A stretch of DNA of 19,465 nt from JAFLCA01 sp041907145 (GTDB lineage Bacteria; Bdellovibrionota_C; UBA2361; JAFLCA01). The translations under genes and the position numbers were made by a program. The stretch is taken from contig JAYRHW010000211.1 of the NCBI GenBank assembly GCA_041907145.1, positions 1 to 19,465 on the forward strand, written 5' to 3'. Shown here one piece after another: positions 6,536 to 14,080 of the stretch. Below the pieces are notes generated by a model that was not told where the DNA came from, made no database searches, and saw only the letters and a list, made by a program, of their open reading frames with translations. Every line of letters begins with the position of its first letter. The first letter of the stretch is position 1.

Positions 6536-7571
6536 CTCGGTATTCTTTCACGAGAAGAGGATACGGTGACCGTTCGGCGGAAAATCCTGTAAATCCGAGC
6601 AATCCATGTTTAACCTGCGGCAGAGCGCTCTTCCAGCAAGTTCCACTCCGAGCAGGACAAGACTGGGCGGCCTCTCGTAGAGCCATCACCGCATTATAGG
6701 CCAAGGCAGAGCCTTGCAGATTAGGAGCGCCCGGCTGAGCACCGAAAGGAATGAGCTTTTCGACAAACGTTTCTGGAAGTGGCTGGTAACTTACCAGCAA
6801 TGAGCCAGGAAGCTGGGCAGCCGCCGATTTTCGCAAGGTGTCACTAAGCATGAACTCACTAAAGGCTTGATGAAACGCAGCATTGCTCTCACCGGAGAGC
6901 TTGAACCAATTCAAAAAATCCGGTTCGTAGCCGACATGCACGACCGATTTAACCCCTGCTGACTTGAACTTGAGTAGCGCCGAGCGAAGATCATCGCCGG
7001 GATTGTATTGAAAGAGGACGGAGTCTGGGGCGACCTTCATCACACCGGCTCCGCATTGCTCCCCAAATTCCAGATTGGGCACCAGCGCCGCAATACGGCC
7101 AAAGCCTCGCCGGTTTGATTCTTCCGCCAGCGCTCCGCAAGCTTCGACATAGTCGATGAAATTTCTAAAGGCCAGTGGGTTCGATCCCGCAATTCGCACT
7201 GAGGGAGAATGGTAGATCAGCGGCTTATTTGCACGCTGCAAAGTGGTAGATATAGCAGTGCAGGTTGGAGTTAAATCGCAAATGACCGCATCGACGTGCT
7301 CTATTTCGATAAATCGGGTTGCAGCTGAAATCGCCTCGGCATTTTTGCTGCGGGCGTCCTCGAACACGATCTCGATTTGATTCCCCTCGTCGTTAAGCTC
7401 CTTCGCTGCTAAGCGGGCCCCATACTGGCTGGGAATTCCAAAGAAGGCCCCCATGCCCGTAAGATCGGTTATATATCCAATTTTTAATTTTAGTCCCTCG
7501 CCAAGACTAGGCGATGACAGACTTAGGATACAGAGAAAGGCGGTTAGAAGGAGCCTCGATAGATATTTCAT
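6519..7571 (-). CDS. Periplasmic ligand-binding protein (Leu/Ile/Val-type)
   Basis: The protein (350 residues from the ATG at 7571) starts with a signal peptide of about 24 residues (MKYLSRLLLTAFLCILSLSS, then PSLGEG). The mature part begins LKLKIGYITDLTGMGAFFG, the usual first strand and loop of Peripla_BP_6 proteins. It continues with the typical GARLAAKELN helix, and two Rossmann-like lobes are implied by the length. Such proteins usually deliver amino acids or aromatic compounds to ABC transporters, but no ABC permease or ATPase is present here; the only partner is the overlapping DMT permease. An in-frame GTG at 7643 would add 24 residues in front of the signal peptide. Neither start has a strong ribosome binding site; I prefer 7571 because it puts the signal peptide at the N-terminus. 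Confidence 0.8.
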   Translation of the reverse strand: MKYLSRLLLTAFLCILSLSSPSLGEGLKLKIGYITDLTGMGAFFGIPSQYGARLAAKELNDEGNQIEIVFEDARSKNAEAISAATRFIEIEHVDAVICDLTPTCTAISTTLQRANKPLIYHSPSVRIAGSNPLAFRNFIDYVEACGALAEESNRRGFGRIAALVPNLEFGEQCGAGVMKVAPDSVLFQYNPGDDLRSALLKFKSAGVKSVVHVGYEPDFLNWFKLSGESNAAFHQAFSEFMLSDTLRKSAAAQLPGSLLVSYQPLPETFVEKLIPFGAQPGAPNLQGSALAYNAVMALREAAQSCPARSGTCWKSALPQVKHGLLGFTGFSAERSPYPLLVKEYRDAAAK

Positions 7572-7685
7572 ACGACTACGTATAGGAGACTTTATCGAGC
7601 CATGCAAACCGAGTTTCGAAAGGAATAATTTTGTAGTCAGCACACTGCGCCCTGGCTTCTCATGCCGATCGAGGTCTAGAGATTC

Positions 7686-7713
7686 GTCATATCTACATAG
7701 CTAGCAGAGCCAA
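7686..7713 (-). promoter_or_regulatory. Weak candidate promoter of the binding-protein/permease operon
   Basis: On the minus strand TTGGCT (7708-7713) and TATGAC (7686-7691) are 16 nt apart, each matching four of six consensus bases. This would give a leader of about 110 nt before the ATG at 7571. Confidence 0.25.
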
Positions 7714-7788
7714 CCTAGCCTCAAGATTCGTGAAGCTAGACATGTCTCTGAGCCATATTCTAATAATATCATGCAGTTAAATAACATC

Positions 7789-7807
7789 ACTGGAACTAAT
7801 TTCCAGT
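7789..7807. promoter_or_regulatory. Inverted repeat upstream of the secreted PKD protein
   Basis: ACTGGAA (7789-7795) and TTCCAGT (7801-7807) are perfect inverted copies with a 5-bp centre. They lie about 80 bp before the ATG at 7886, near the presumed start of transcription. They could be an operator or a leader hairpin. Confidence 0.35.
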
Positions 7808-7885
7808 TATCGAGCAGCGGCATAGTCCTTGCTCTTTACCCCTCAGCATCGCTTCGCCTGCGCAAACAATTCAGATTTTGGGTGC

Positions 7886-10849
7886 ATGAAAGCTGGCACT
7901 TTCTTTTCTGCTCTTACCATCTTTGGGCTGTACCCTTTGTTGACAGGTCTACCTGCGTATGCCGCGCGCCCAGCCTCAGCTGTCCAAAAGCACTTGATAA
8001 GAATGACTTCGGGTAACAGATCTCAGTTCACCAAACTTCACTACTCTGTTCTCTGTCATCTGAGTCCCGAAAACTCGGTGATTACGGCAGGCAGTGTCGT
8101 CAGAATTCGACAAAGGCGCTATTTTGGCACATTCTCCACACTCACTAAGCTTCGACTGATATTTCCGACTGCGCGCATGCGAAAGGAGGGAAGGCGTTGC
8201 AGCACTCTTCTACAGTCAACGGCACCTACCCCTTCCCCGACCGCTTCAGCCAGTGAACCTACCCCCACGGCCACCGCTACTTCCACTCCCTGGTCTACCA
8301 GCGAGCATATCGTAGTTAGTCTGATTCCTTCACGCACGAGCTGCGTCGCTCCTTGCGGTGTCTATTTTGACGCCTCAGGCACCCGCGCATCAACCGTACA
8401 GAGCGCATTCCAAGAACTAAATTACGACTGGGACTTCGGGGATATGGGGTCGAGCTTCCGTACCCATCAGGCAGTCAACGCAAATCGAGCCGACGGCGGT
8501 GTCGCTGGTCACGTATTCGCCAATCCAGGTACCTATCATGTGAGCCTCACCGTCCGAGACATTCAAGGTCATTCGGCAGTGAAAACGACCACAATCCTGG
8601 TTTCCGATCCCGAGGTCATATTCAGTCCCGAGCATGGTGGTCATACATGGTGCGTCTCGACCGATGGGGACTTTACCGGCTGCCCCACGAGTGACCCGGC
8701 CTACCATTTTACCGACTACACGCAGGCACTTGCCAATCCTACTCTCTGCGTTGGAAACCGGAGTCATGAACTTCCGCTCGGGCCGCGGCGCCTACTCTTG
8801 AAACGTGGACAAACATTTGTCGGAGGTAACCCCTCTCCGGGCTGCCTTGCCTATACCAACGGACTCTACGACGATTTCCCGATAATGATCGCGCCCTTCG
8901 GTCAAGGCGCAGATCCGATCATCAAGGCACCGACGGCGGGACAGGTTGATAACTATACCTGGATGTTCGGTTTCTACGCCGGCCCCTCCGCAGGGACTAC
9001 CGTTACCGGACTCAACTTCCAAGGGTTATACAATCCAGTGACCGGCCTCGGTGAACAAGTCGCAGGATGCCTAGTGCTTTGGGATACGGGACTTCGAAAT
9101 GCAACGATCTATCGAAATTCATTCAGCGCCTGCGTCATAAATATGGACTTCCGATCGAGCGATCCCTCCTACGCAGTCATCGCCGACAACGTCTCCACCA
9201 ACTGGCAAAACTTTGGTTTGTATGGGGCCCTGCCCTATTCGGCAATTTTGGGGAACACCATCGAGCAAAGCCCGGACACGCTATCCGTAAATTGGGATGG
9301 CAAGGGCGCCGGCTGCCGCTTGTCAGGAGTCTGTGTCACCGACTTTCCTGATCACGGCGCCGTGCGCATCGGACAGTCTGATCATGCGGTCCTTTCCTAT
9401 AACGATTTCACTTCACGCAATGGCTGGGGCGGCCTGGGCTCCCAACCATCCTTGCGCTTCGGCTCGGAAGGACTGAAGGACCTGAGAAATGCGGTGGTTT
9501 CGCACAATCGCCTGAGTCCCGGTGCCGGAAGCGGCGGCGATTCGAACGGAACTGAAACATTGGCGGGAAGCGTCAGCGATCTCGTCTGGGACGGCAATTT
9601 AGTGATACTGCAGAAGGGAGATTACTATAGCGGGTGTTTGGCCACGCTGTTCGGCGGCACGACCTTTAGAAATAATATATGCCTGAAGCTCCCGACAAAC
9701 ACCGAGTTCCCCCTCTTTGGCGCATCGGGAGCTCTGCGCGCTATGTTTGAAATCTCAAATCCAGGCCCACTGAACGAACAAACCATCGCGCTTCCTAATC
9801 GCTTCTATAACAATACGCTCATCTCCCTCGACGAAAAGCCCGGATTTCAGCCCGTGTATGACGAGGCTTTCATAGCCGTTTCCCCAGGCAGAGTTCCAAG
9901 CGCGACCCCCTTTAACTTCGATATCAAAAATAACCTCGTCAAAGGAACTCAGCTTTCAAACTTTTTCAGCTATTGGTTCTTTCAAGGTGGCACCGCGTTG
10001 GGGCTCAGTCCACTTCAAGTGACATCGGAGCGGAACTATTTTTCCGTAAATCAATTCCGTACCACGCCAGATCGGTATTTTAACTACCCCTGGACCGCCT
10101 GGGGCCCGACTGAACAGGGCTCGAATACGACCACGGATCCCATGATAGCCGGAATGCCGGTTGTTTGCCGACCGGCGTTAGAGAAACAGTTCGATATAAT
10201 CGGTGCGACAATCAGCGGGGATGGAGTGCGCTCTTACATCACCCAATCGGGAGCAAATTTCGGCGGCAAGAAGGTCTTACGCAACTCACGAATTATATTC
10301 AATGGCTGCGTGGAAGGGGCAACCCGCATCGTCGGTGGACAATACTGCAACAGCAAGACCTGCAATGGAGATCCTGCCACCGGCCCTGCCAATTTCGACT
10401 CATTGTATGGCCTCAATGTCTATGAATCGATGGGCGATGTCATAACGCTCGCCCATGATATTCGCACAGATCACTCGCAAACCTCCACGGTAAGCCTCAG
10501 GGCCTCGTATTCTCCGAGCACGGGGTCGAAGATTTATGTCTTCGACAACTCGGTATTCAAAGTCGGAGACACCATCACCTATGATTTGGAATCCACGCCC
10601 CGTTCCGTTACGGCCGTGGGAGCAGATACAGAAGGTCAATATGTCAGTATTACTCCCGCGCTCCCCCACCGCGCTACGACATTCATTTGCAAATGGGCTC
10701 CTGGACAGACCCCTGGTCTGAATTTCCACTTAGGGCAAAACTCTCCAGCACGAGAGTCGGGATACGCCGTGCCGGTTTTCTCCGACTACACCGGAAGCCC
10801 GCGCCCGTCAGGAGAGGGTTGGGATATCGGCGCATTCGAGGATCAATGA
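7886..10849 (+). CDS. Secreted PKD-domain protein with probable parallel beta-helix
   Basis: This protein is 987 residues long from the ATG at 7886. Residues 1-26 are a good signal peptide ending in AYA. Residues 27-112 are basic and unlike any domain I recognise. A Pro/Thr/Ser/Ala linker (113-137) leads into a PKD domain (about 144-241), with YDWDFGD at 180-186 and GTYHVSLTVRD at 215-225. The remaining 740 residues contain many short strand-turn units with Asn-rich turns, such as NATIYRNSFSACVINMD, VIADNVSTNW and LVWDGNLVI. This is the pattern of right-handed parallel beta-helix proteins, often polysaccharide lyases or adhesins. The C-terminus ends GWDIGAFEDQ, a motif common at the end of such extracellular proteins. 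No catalytic residues can be assigned. An in-frame ATG at 7829 would put 19 residues before the signal peptide, so 7886 is preferred. Confidence 0.8.
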   Translation: MKAGTFFSALTIFGLYPLLTGLPAYAARPASAVQKHLIRMTSGNRSQFTKLHYSVLCHLSPENSVITAGSVVRIRQRRYFGTFSTLTKLRLIFPTARMRKEGRRCSTLLQSTAPTPSPTASASEPTPTATATSTPWSTSEHIVVSLIPSRTSCVAPCGVYFDASGTRASTVQSAFQELNYDWDFGDMGSSFRTHQAVNANRADGGVAGHVFANPGTYHVSLTVRDIQGHSAVKTTTILVSDPEVIFSPEHGGHTWCVSTDGDFTGCPTSDPAYHFTDYTQALANPTLCVGNRSHELPLGPRRLLLKRGQTFVGGNPSPGCLAYTNGLYDDFPIMIAPFGQGADPIIKAPTAGQVDNYTWMFGFYAGPSAGTTVTGLNFQGLYNPVTGLGEQVAGCLVLWDTGLRNATIYRNSFSACVINMDFRSSDPSYAVIADNVSTNWQNFGLYGALPYSAILGNTIEQSPDTLSVNWDGKGAGCRLSGVCVTDFPDHGAVRIGQSDHAVLSYNDFTSRNGWGGLGSQPSLRFGSEGLKDLRNAVVSHNRLSPGAGSGGDSNGTETLAGSVSDLVWDGNLVILQKGDYYSGCLATLFGGTTFRNNICLKLPTNTEFPLFGASGALRAMFEISNPGPLNEQTIALPNRFYNNTLISLDEKPGFQPVYDEAFIAVSPGRVPSATPFNFDIKNNLVKGTQLSNFFSYWFFQGGTALGLSPLQVTSERNYFSVNQFRTTPDRYFNYPWTAWGPTEQGSNTTTDPMIAGMPVVCRPALEKQFDIIGATISGDGVRSYITQSGANFGGKKVLRNSRIIFNGCVEGATRIVGGQYCNSKTCNGDPATGPANFDSLYGLNVYESMGDVITLAHDIRTDHSQTSTVSLRASYSPSTGSKIYVFDNSVFKVGDTITYDLESTPRSVTAVGADTEGQYVSITPALPHRATTFICKWAPGQTPGLNFHLGQNSPARESGYAVPVFSDYTGSPRPSGEGWDIGAFEDQ

Positions 10850-10952
10850 AGGGCGTGGTCCGAGTCGCCAAGATCCGGCAGGCTAACCACCGAGAATTAA
10901 TAGGGAAAGTGTCTCAAGCTCATCCGCCCACGGAAGGTGGACTACCGCCCCC

Positions 10953-10972
10953 AGTAGGCTAAAGTAGCCACT
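10953..10972 (+). terminator. Possible terminator after the PKD protein gene
   Basis: AGTAGGCTA and TAGCCACT pair through eight base pairs with one bulged A and a 3-nt AAG loop, followed by GCTAATTT. The stem is short and the T-tract poor. It lies about 100 nt after the stop codon, and no better terminator is visible before the next gene. Confidence 0.35.
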
Positions 10973-11060
10973 GCTAATTTCAAAGATGTTCATTGCAGTA
11001 CATTTCTCCCCGAGTAGAGTTTCGCTTTGTACTTTGGCTTGAGCCGAGGTGCAAACACTG

Positions 11061-11075
11061 GTGAAAAGGTTTCAC
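11061..11075 (+). promoter_or_regulatory. GTGAAA-AGG-TTTCAC inverted repeat before the peptidase gene
   Basis: A perfect 6-bp inverted repeat with a 3-nt centre lies 45 bp before the peptidase start codon. Its right half contains the octamer GGTTTCAC, which recurs upstream of two later plus-strand genes. It could be an operator or part of an unrecognised promoter. Confidence 0.3.
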
Positions 11076-11119
11076 TAGGTTTTGGCAACTCACTAGTCCC
11101 CGCTTGAGGAGTGCTTGCA

Positions 11120-12547
11120 ATGACCACTGTATCCCCTGCTTCTGTTTCCACCGCTCTGACTTGGCTTGCGGACAGAAAACCGCAAAGCCGGCAGGCGCTC
11201 CTGGACCTCATGGCCATCAGGAGCGTCAGCAACGCGCCAGGATTCGATTCCGAGCTTGCCCGTGCTGCCGAGCGCGTGCGAACCATGCTCGAGTCGGCTG
11301 GGGTGGAGAGCGTCATTCCCGTCAAGGTTGGCGCCCATGTTCCTCCCCTCATTCTCGGAGCCGACGACAGCGCCGGCAGTCAGGCCCCACTGGTCGTCTT
11401 CTACGCTCATTACGACGTGCAACCAGCCGGCGAGGGCTGGAAGAAGACCGAGGCCTTCACGCCCCGTATCATCGACGATCGCTTCATCGGGCGCGGCGCC
11501 GGAGATGACAAGGGCCCTCTGGTCGCCATTGTTCAGGCCCTCGCGGCTTGGAAACAGGGCACCGGCGGCTTCCCCGTGCGGCTGCGCATCATCTTCGAGG
11601 GCCAGGAAGAGAGCGGCAGCGGCGCCATCATCGAGTACCTGCAGTCTGACGATGCCCGGGAGTTTCTGTCCGGCGCATCGACGGTGGTGATCTGCGATAC
11701 CTTGATGGCTCCGGATGGGCGGCCTTCGCTGACCTTCGGTCTGCGCGGGCTGACCTACTTCACGCTCAACGTCTTCGGACCCGAGAAAGCAGCGCACTCG
11801 GGACATGTCGGCGGTGCGGTGCAGGACCCCGGAGAGGCGCTCGCGCATCTCCTGGCCTCGCTGCGCGATCCGCAAACCGGACGATTGCTCGTCGCCGGGA
11901 TCAACGACGACATCGCTCCGCTCAACGACCGCGAACGGGAACTGCTGTCCTCATCCCCGGTCGGCGAAGCCTCGGTGCAGAAGGAGACGGGGGGCGTTCC
12001 TGGCCTGATGCGTGTCGACGGCAAGTCGATCGCTGAACAGACAGGGGCTCTGCCCTCGCTCACGGTGCACAGCCTGCTCATGGGTGACACCCAAGTAGGA
12101 TCTGCACCGACCAACATCCCCACGACAGCGGCAGCCAAGTTCTCGATTCGCCTGGTGCCCAACATGACACCGGACAACGTCGAGCGACTGGTCAGCGCGC
12201 ACATCGAGCGAGCCACTCGCGAAGTGCTGGGCGGAACGGTTCGCGTCGAACTCAAGCGCGAGAAGGGCTCCGAAGCAGTTCGCTTCAGTCCTGAAAGCGC
12301 CCAACTCGACGCCGCCGCTCGCGCCATGCTCTCGGCTTGGGGCACGGATCCTTGCTACATGCTGGCCGGCGGTTCGATCCCCGTGGTGAGCCACTTCGAG
12401 CGACTGCTGAAGGCCCCAATCGTGATGTGGGGAGGCACCAACGCCGACTCCAACTTCCACGGGCCGGATGAGAACCTCGAGGTCCCGGCCTTCCACTCGT
12501 CGTCGGAGGGGCTGGTCCATCTGCTCAACAACCTTGCTACGGTTTAG
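11120..12547 (+). CDS. M20 family metallopeptidase (dipeptidase-like)
   Basis: This 475-residue enzyme has the full M20 metal site. His97 and Asp99 are in FYAHYDVQP, the bridging Asp129 is in GRGAGDDKGP, the catalytic Glu163 and metal-binding Glu164 are in FEGQEESGS, Asp193 is in VICDTLMAP, and a late His near 447 is in SNFHGPDENL. The layout matches the carnosinase/CNDP-like branch: a catalytic domain split by a lid/dimerisation domain at about 210-370. These zinc-dependent enzymes hydrolyse dipeptides or related N-acyl amino acids in the cytoplasm; no signal peptide is seen. The ATG at 11120 has GAGGAG 8 nt upstream; an in-frame GTG at 11111 overlaps that site and is less likely. The gene is visibly more GC-rich than the genes on its left, so it may be an older chromosomal gene. 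The substrate is not determined. Confidence 0.93.
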   Translation: MTTVSPASVSTALTWLADRKPQSRQALLDLMAIRSVSNAPGFDSELARAAERVRTMLESAGVESVIPVKVGAHVPPLILGADDSAGSQAPLVVFYAHYDVQPAGEGWKKTEAFTPRIIDDRFIGRGAGDDKGPLVAIVQALAAWKQGTGGFPVRLRIIFEGQEESGSGAIIEYLQSDDAREFLSGASTVVICDTLMAPDGRPSLTFGLRGLTYFTLNVFGPEKAAHSGHVGGAVQDPGEALAHLLASLRDPQTGRLLVAGINDDIAPLNDRERELLSSSPVGEASVQKETGGVPGLMRVDGKSIAEQTGALPSLTVHSLLMGDTQVGSAPTNIPTTAAAKFSIRLVPNMTPDNVERLVSAHIERATREVLGGTVRVELKREKGSEAVRFSPESAQLDAAARAMLSAWGTDPCYMLAGGSIPVVSHFERLLKAPIVMWGGTNADSNFHGPDENLEVPAFHSSSEGLVHLLNNLATV

Positions 12548-12560
12548 TGTGCCGCATGAC

Positions 12561-12622
12561 ACCCGAATTTGTTTCCGGGCATGAGCGGCATACATTCGGG
12601 TACCCCCCAGTGTTTGCCGCTC
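12561..12622 (+). ncRNA. Candidate pseudoknot in the leader of the CYTH gene
   Basis: Two perfect 8-bp inverted repeats interleave: ACCCGAAT (12561-12568) with ATTCGGGT (12594-12601), and GAGCGGCA (12583-12590) with TGCCGCTC (12615-12622). The order is that of an H-type pseudoknot with linkers of 14, 3 and 13 nt. A 5-bp hairpin (GAAGC/GCTTC, 12627-12643) follows. It could be a leader RNA structure, or two alternative hairpins. No family is recognised. Confidence 0.4.
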
Positions 12623-12674
12623 GTCTGAAGCGAAGTATGCTTCCGTCGTAACCATGAGCACACCGAGATTGTAA

Positions 12675-13862
12675 ATGCTGGATCCTGCTGCCAGCCCCGG
12701 CGCTACTGCGCCGACATCGACCGCCGTAAACCCGGCAGGCGAAGCTACGCGCGAAACGGCGATTGACATCAGTCCAACTGCGGCCGCAGATTTTTCACTG
12801 AACGCCGCTGTTGAATTGCCGCTCGGTTTTCGAGATCAGTTCTTTGAACGTCGATTTCGCAATACGGGGCAGGTCGAAGAAGATCGCTTGGTCAAAGATC
12901 ACAGCATTGCCTTCCTCACCAAGGCCGTGCACGCCGACCGCCTTTACCAGGTGAACGACCCGCCTCCAGGTTACCCGCCGGGACAATACCGCATACGAAA
13001 CTCCGGATCCGAGCGGCCATTCTTGACACTCAAGGCCCAAGGGGATGGAACTAACCGAGCCTCTGATGTAGTCGATATAGTCGAGCCAGCCGATGCGGTG
13101 CTGGAGCATATTCACAGGCACGGACAGCTGCTCGCCATAATCGAGAAATTTCGCAAGACCTATCACAGCAAGAACCATCCTCAGTGCTTACTGCATATCG
13201 ATGAAGTCACCGGACTTGGCGCCTTTTACGATGTGAAAGCCGATCGCCCGGAACATCTGCAGGCCTTCCTACACGAAATTGGACTCGGAACCTCCACTCC
13301 CATCGCCAAGTCTTATCTGCAAATGCTGCAGGAACAAGGGATCTCCAAGCTCTTCCTCAAGGTTTGGCCAATTCATGAAACTGTAAAAGACTACGTACAG
13401 GGAGTGCTATCGGGAGCGCTCACCTCCGGTGGATTTTTGATTTTCACCACCACAGCCGGGGGCTCGAAGGGGTTGATGCTGGCTTCTCTGCTCACTGCCG
13501 GATTGGTCGATGGCACATCAGATTCAGTTGCCGCCGGCCAAGCTACGCAGTCTGAATCCGGCAGCACGGGTTGGGATCGCTTTTCTAAATTCGGCAAAAC
13601 ATTCGCCGGCAAATTCGCAATTCCTTGTACCTACATCCCGATAGTGCTTTCCTGCCACGAAGCACTGAGCACCTCGGTTTCAGCGGGCATATGGGCCGCC
13701 ACGCTGGTCACTGCTACTACCGCGGTTCAGTCAATCGCCAGGGCCAAGCCGCTGGCAAAGGAAATCGCCACGGTATTGGGCTATTCCATCGCTTCTATTG
13801 GAGCCGGAACTCTAATCGGTAAATTCGGGGTTCCGCTCCTTGAGCGCTTGTTCAATTCCTAA
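12675..13862 (+). CDS. CYTH-domain protein fused to a VIT-like membrane domain
   Basis: This protein has 395 residues. Residues 1-45 are an Ala/Pro/Thr-rich leader. Residues about 55-222 match the order of the CYTH (adenylate cyclase class IV/thiamine triphosphatase) fold: a QYRIR strand (Arg106, Arg108), a TLK strand (Lys120), DVVDIVE, an IIEKFRKTY strand (Lys158, Arg160), then HIDEVTGLGAFYDVK (Asp176). This fold forms a beta-tunnel that binds triphosphates with metal ions. The N-terminal ExExK signature is not clear, and the usual ExE and EIE acidic pairs are replaced by Asp-containing ones, so activity is uncertain. Residues about 245-390 are hydrophobic. A segment with GLVDGTSDSVAAGQATQSES resembles the first repeat of VIT/CCC1 iron/manganese transporters, and KPLAKEIATVLGYSI resembles their last helices; this second match is weak. 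The ATG at 12675 follows a weak GAG. The gene lies 127 nt after the peptidase gene. Confidence 0.6.
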   Translation: MLDPAASPGATAPTSTAVNPAGEATRETAIDISPTAAADFSLNAAVELPLGFRDQFFERRFRNTGQVEEDRLVKDHSIAFLTKAVHADRLYQVNDPPPGYPPGQYRIRNSGSERPFLTLKAQGDGTNRASDVVDIVEPADAVLEHIHRHGQLLAIIEKFRKTYHSKNHPQCLLHIDEVTGLGAFYDVKADRPEHLQAFLHEIGLGTSTPIAKSYLQMLQEQGISKLFLKVWPIHETVKDYVQGVLSGALTSGGFLIFTTTAGGSKGLMLASLLTAGLVDGTSDSVAAGQATQSESGSTGWDRFSKFGKTFAGKFAIPCTYIPIVLSCHEALSTSVSAGIWAATLVTATTAVQSIARAKPLAKEIATVLGYSIASIGAGTLIGKFGVPLLERLFNS

Positions 13863-13986
13863 AGCTGCCGCCAAGTCGAAGGAAAATCGCCGAATTAAAA
13901 GTTTCTGGCTTGCAGCCCCTGCCCGAGTTACAGTTCAGCTGTCATCTCCTTTCACATATTCATTTGCGGGTAGAAGAATGCAAAAA

Positions 13987-14016
13987 GGTTTCACCTCAGT
14001 GGCCCTCTGAGGAAAC
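13987..14016 (+). promoter_or_regulatory. Hairpin with GGTTTCAC before the tail-anchored protein gene
   Basis: CCTCAG (13994-13999) and CTGAGG (14007-14012) form a perfect 6-bp stem with a 7-nt loop. Outer GTTT (13988-13991) and AAAC (14013-14016) can pair across a two-base bulge. The octamer GGTTTCAC occupies 13987-13994. The structure lies about 65 bp before the GTG start at 14081. It could be a binding site or an RNA hairpin. Confidence 0.3.
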
Positions 14017-14080
14017 GGCTCTGGCTGCGCATGTGCGCATCCCCGTTTTCTGACCTGCCACTGATACGGAGGTTCCTTTC

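Larger units (their letters stand above)
7572..7885. other. Divergent intergenic region
   Basis: These 314 bp separate the binding-protein/permease operon from the large secreted-protein gene. The AT-rich part around 7755-7790 probably holds promoter elements for the plus-strand gene; TAGACA at 7737-7742 followed by TAATAA at 7761-7766 is the best but weak pair. An inverted repeat lies just downstream. No convincing gene is present. Confidence 0.45.

Noticed and set aside
7771..8016. Plus-strand 81-codon frame overlapping the start of the PKD protein gene
   Set aside because: No ribosome binding site and no recognisable protein features, whereas the other frame has a good signal peptide.
8180..8200. 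Strong AAAGGAGGG-like sequence inside the PKD protein gene
   Set aside because: No in-frame start codon follows at a proper distance (the nearby TTG is out of frame), so it is not taken as an internal translation start.
11093..11875. Minus-strand open frame of 260 codons opposite the peptidase gene
   Set aside because: A product of GC-rich codon use on the other strand; the M20 protein on the plus strand has all its metal ligands.
11951..12769. Minus-strand open frame of 272 codons
   Set aside because: Overlaps the 3' half of the peptidase gene and the structured leader; no domain or ribosome binding site is visible.
14030..14043. TGCGCATGTGCGCA repeat before the tail-anchored protein gene
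   Set aside because: TGCGCA is itself palindromic, so the repeat is low in information and common in GC-rich DNA.
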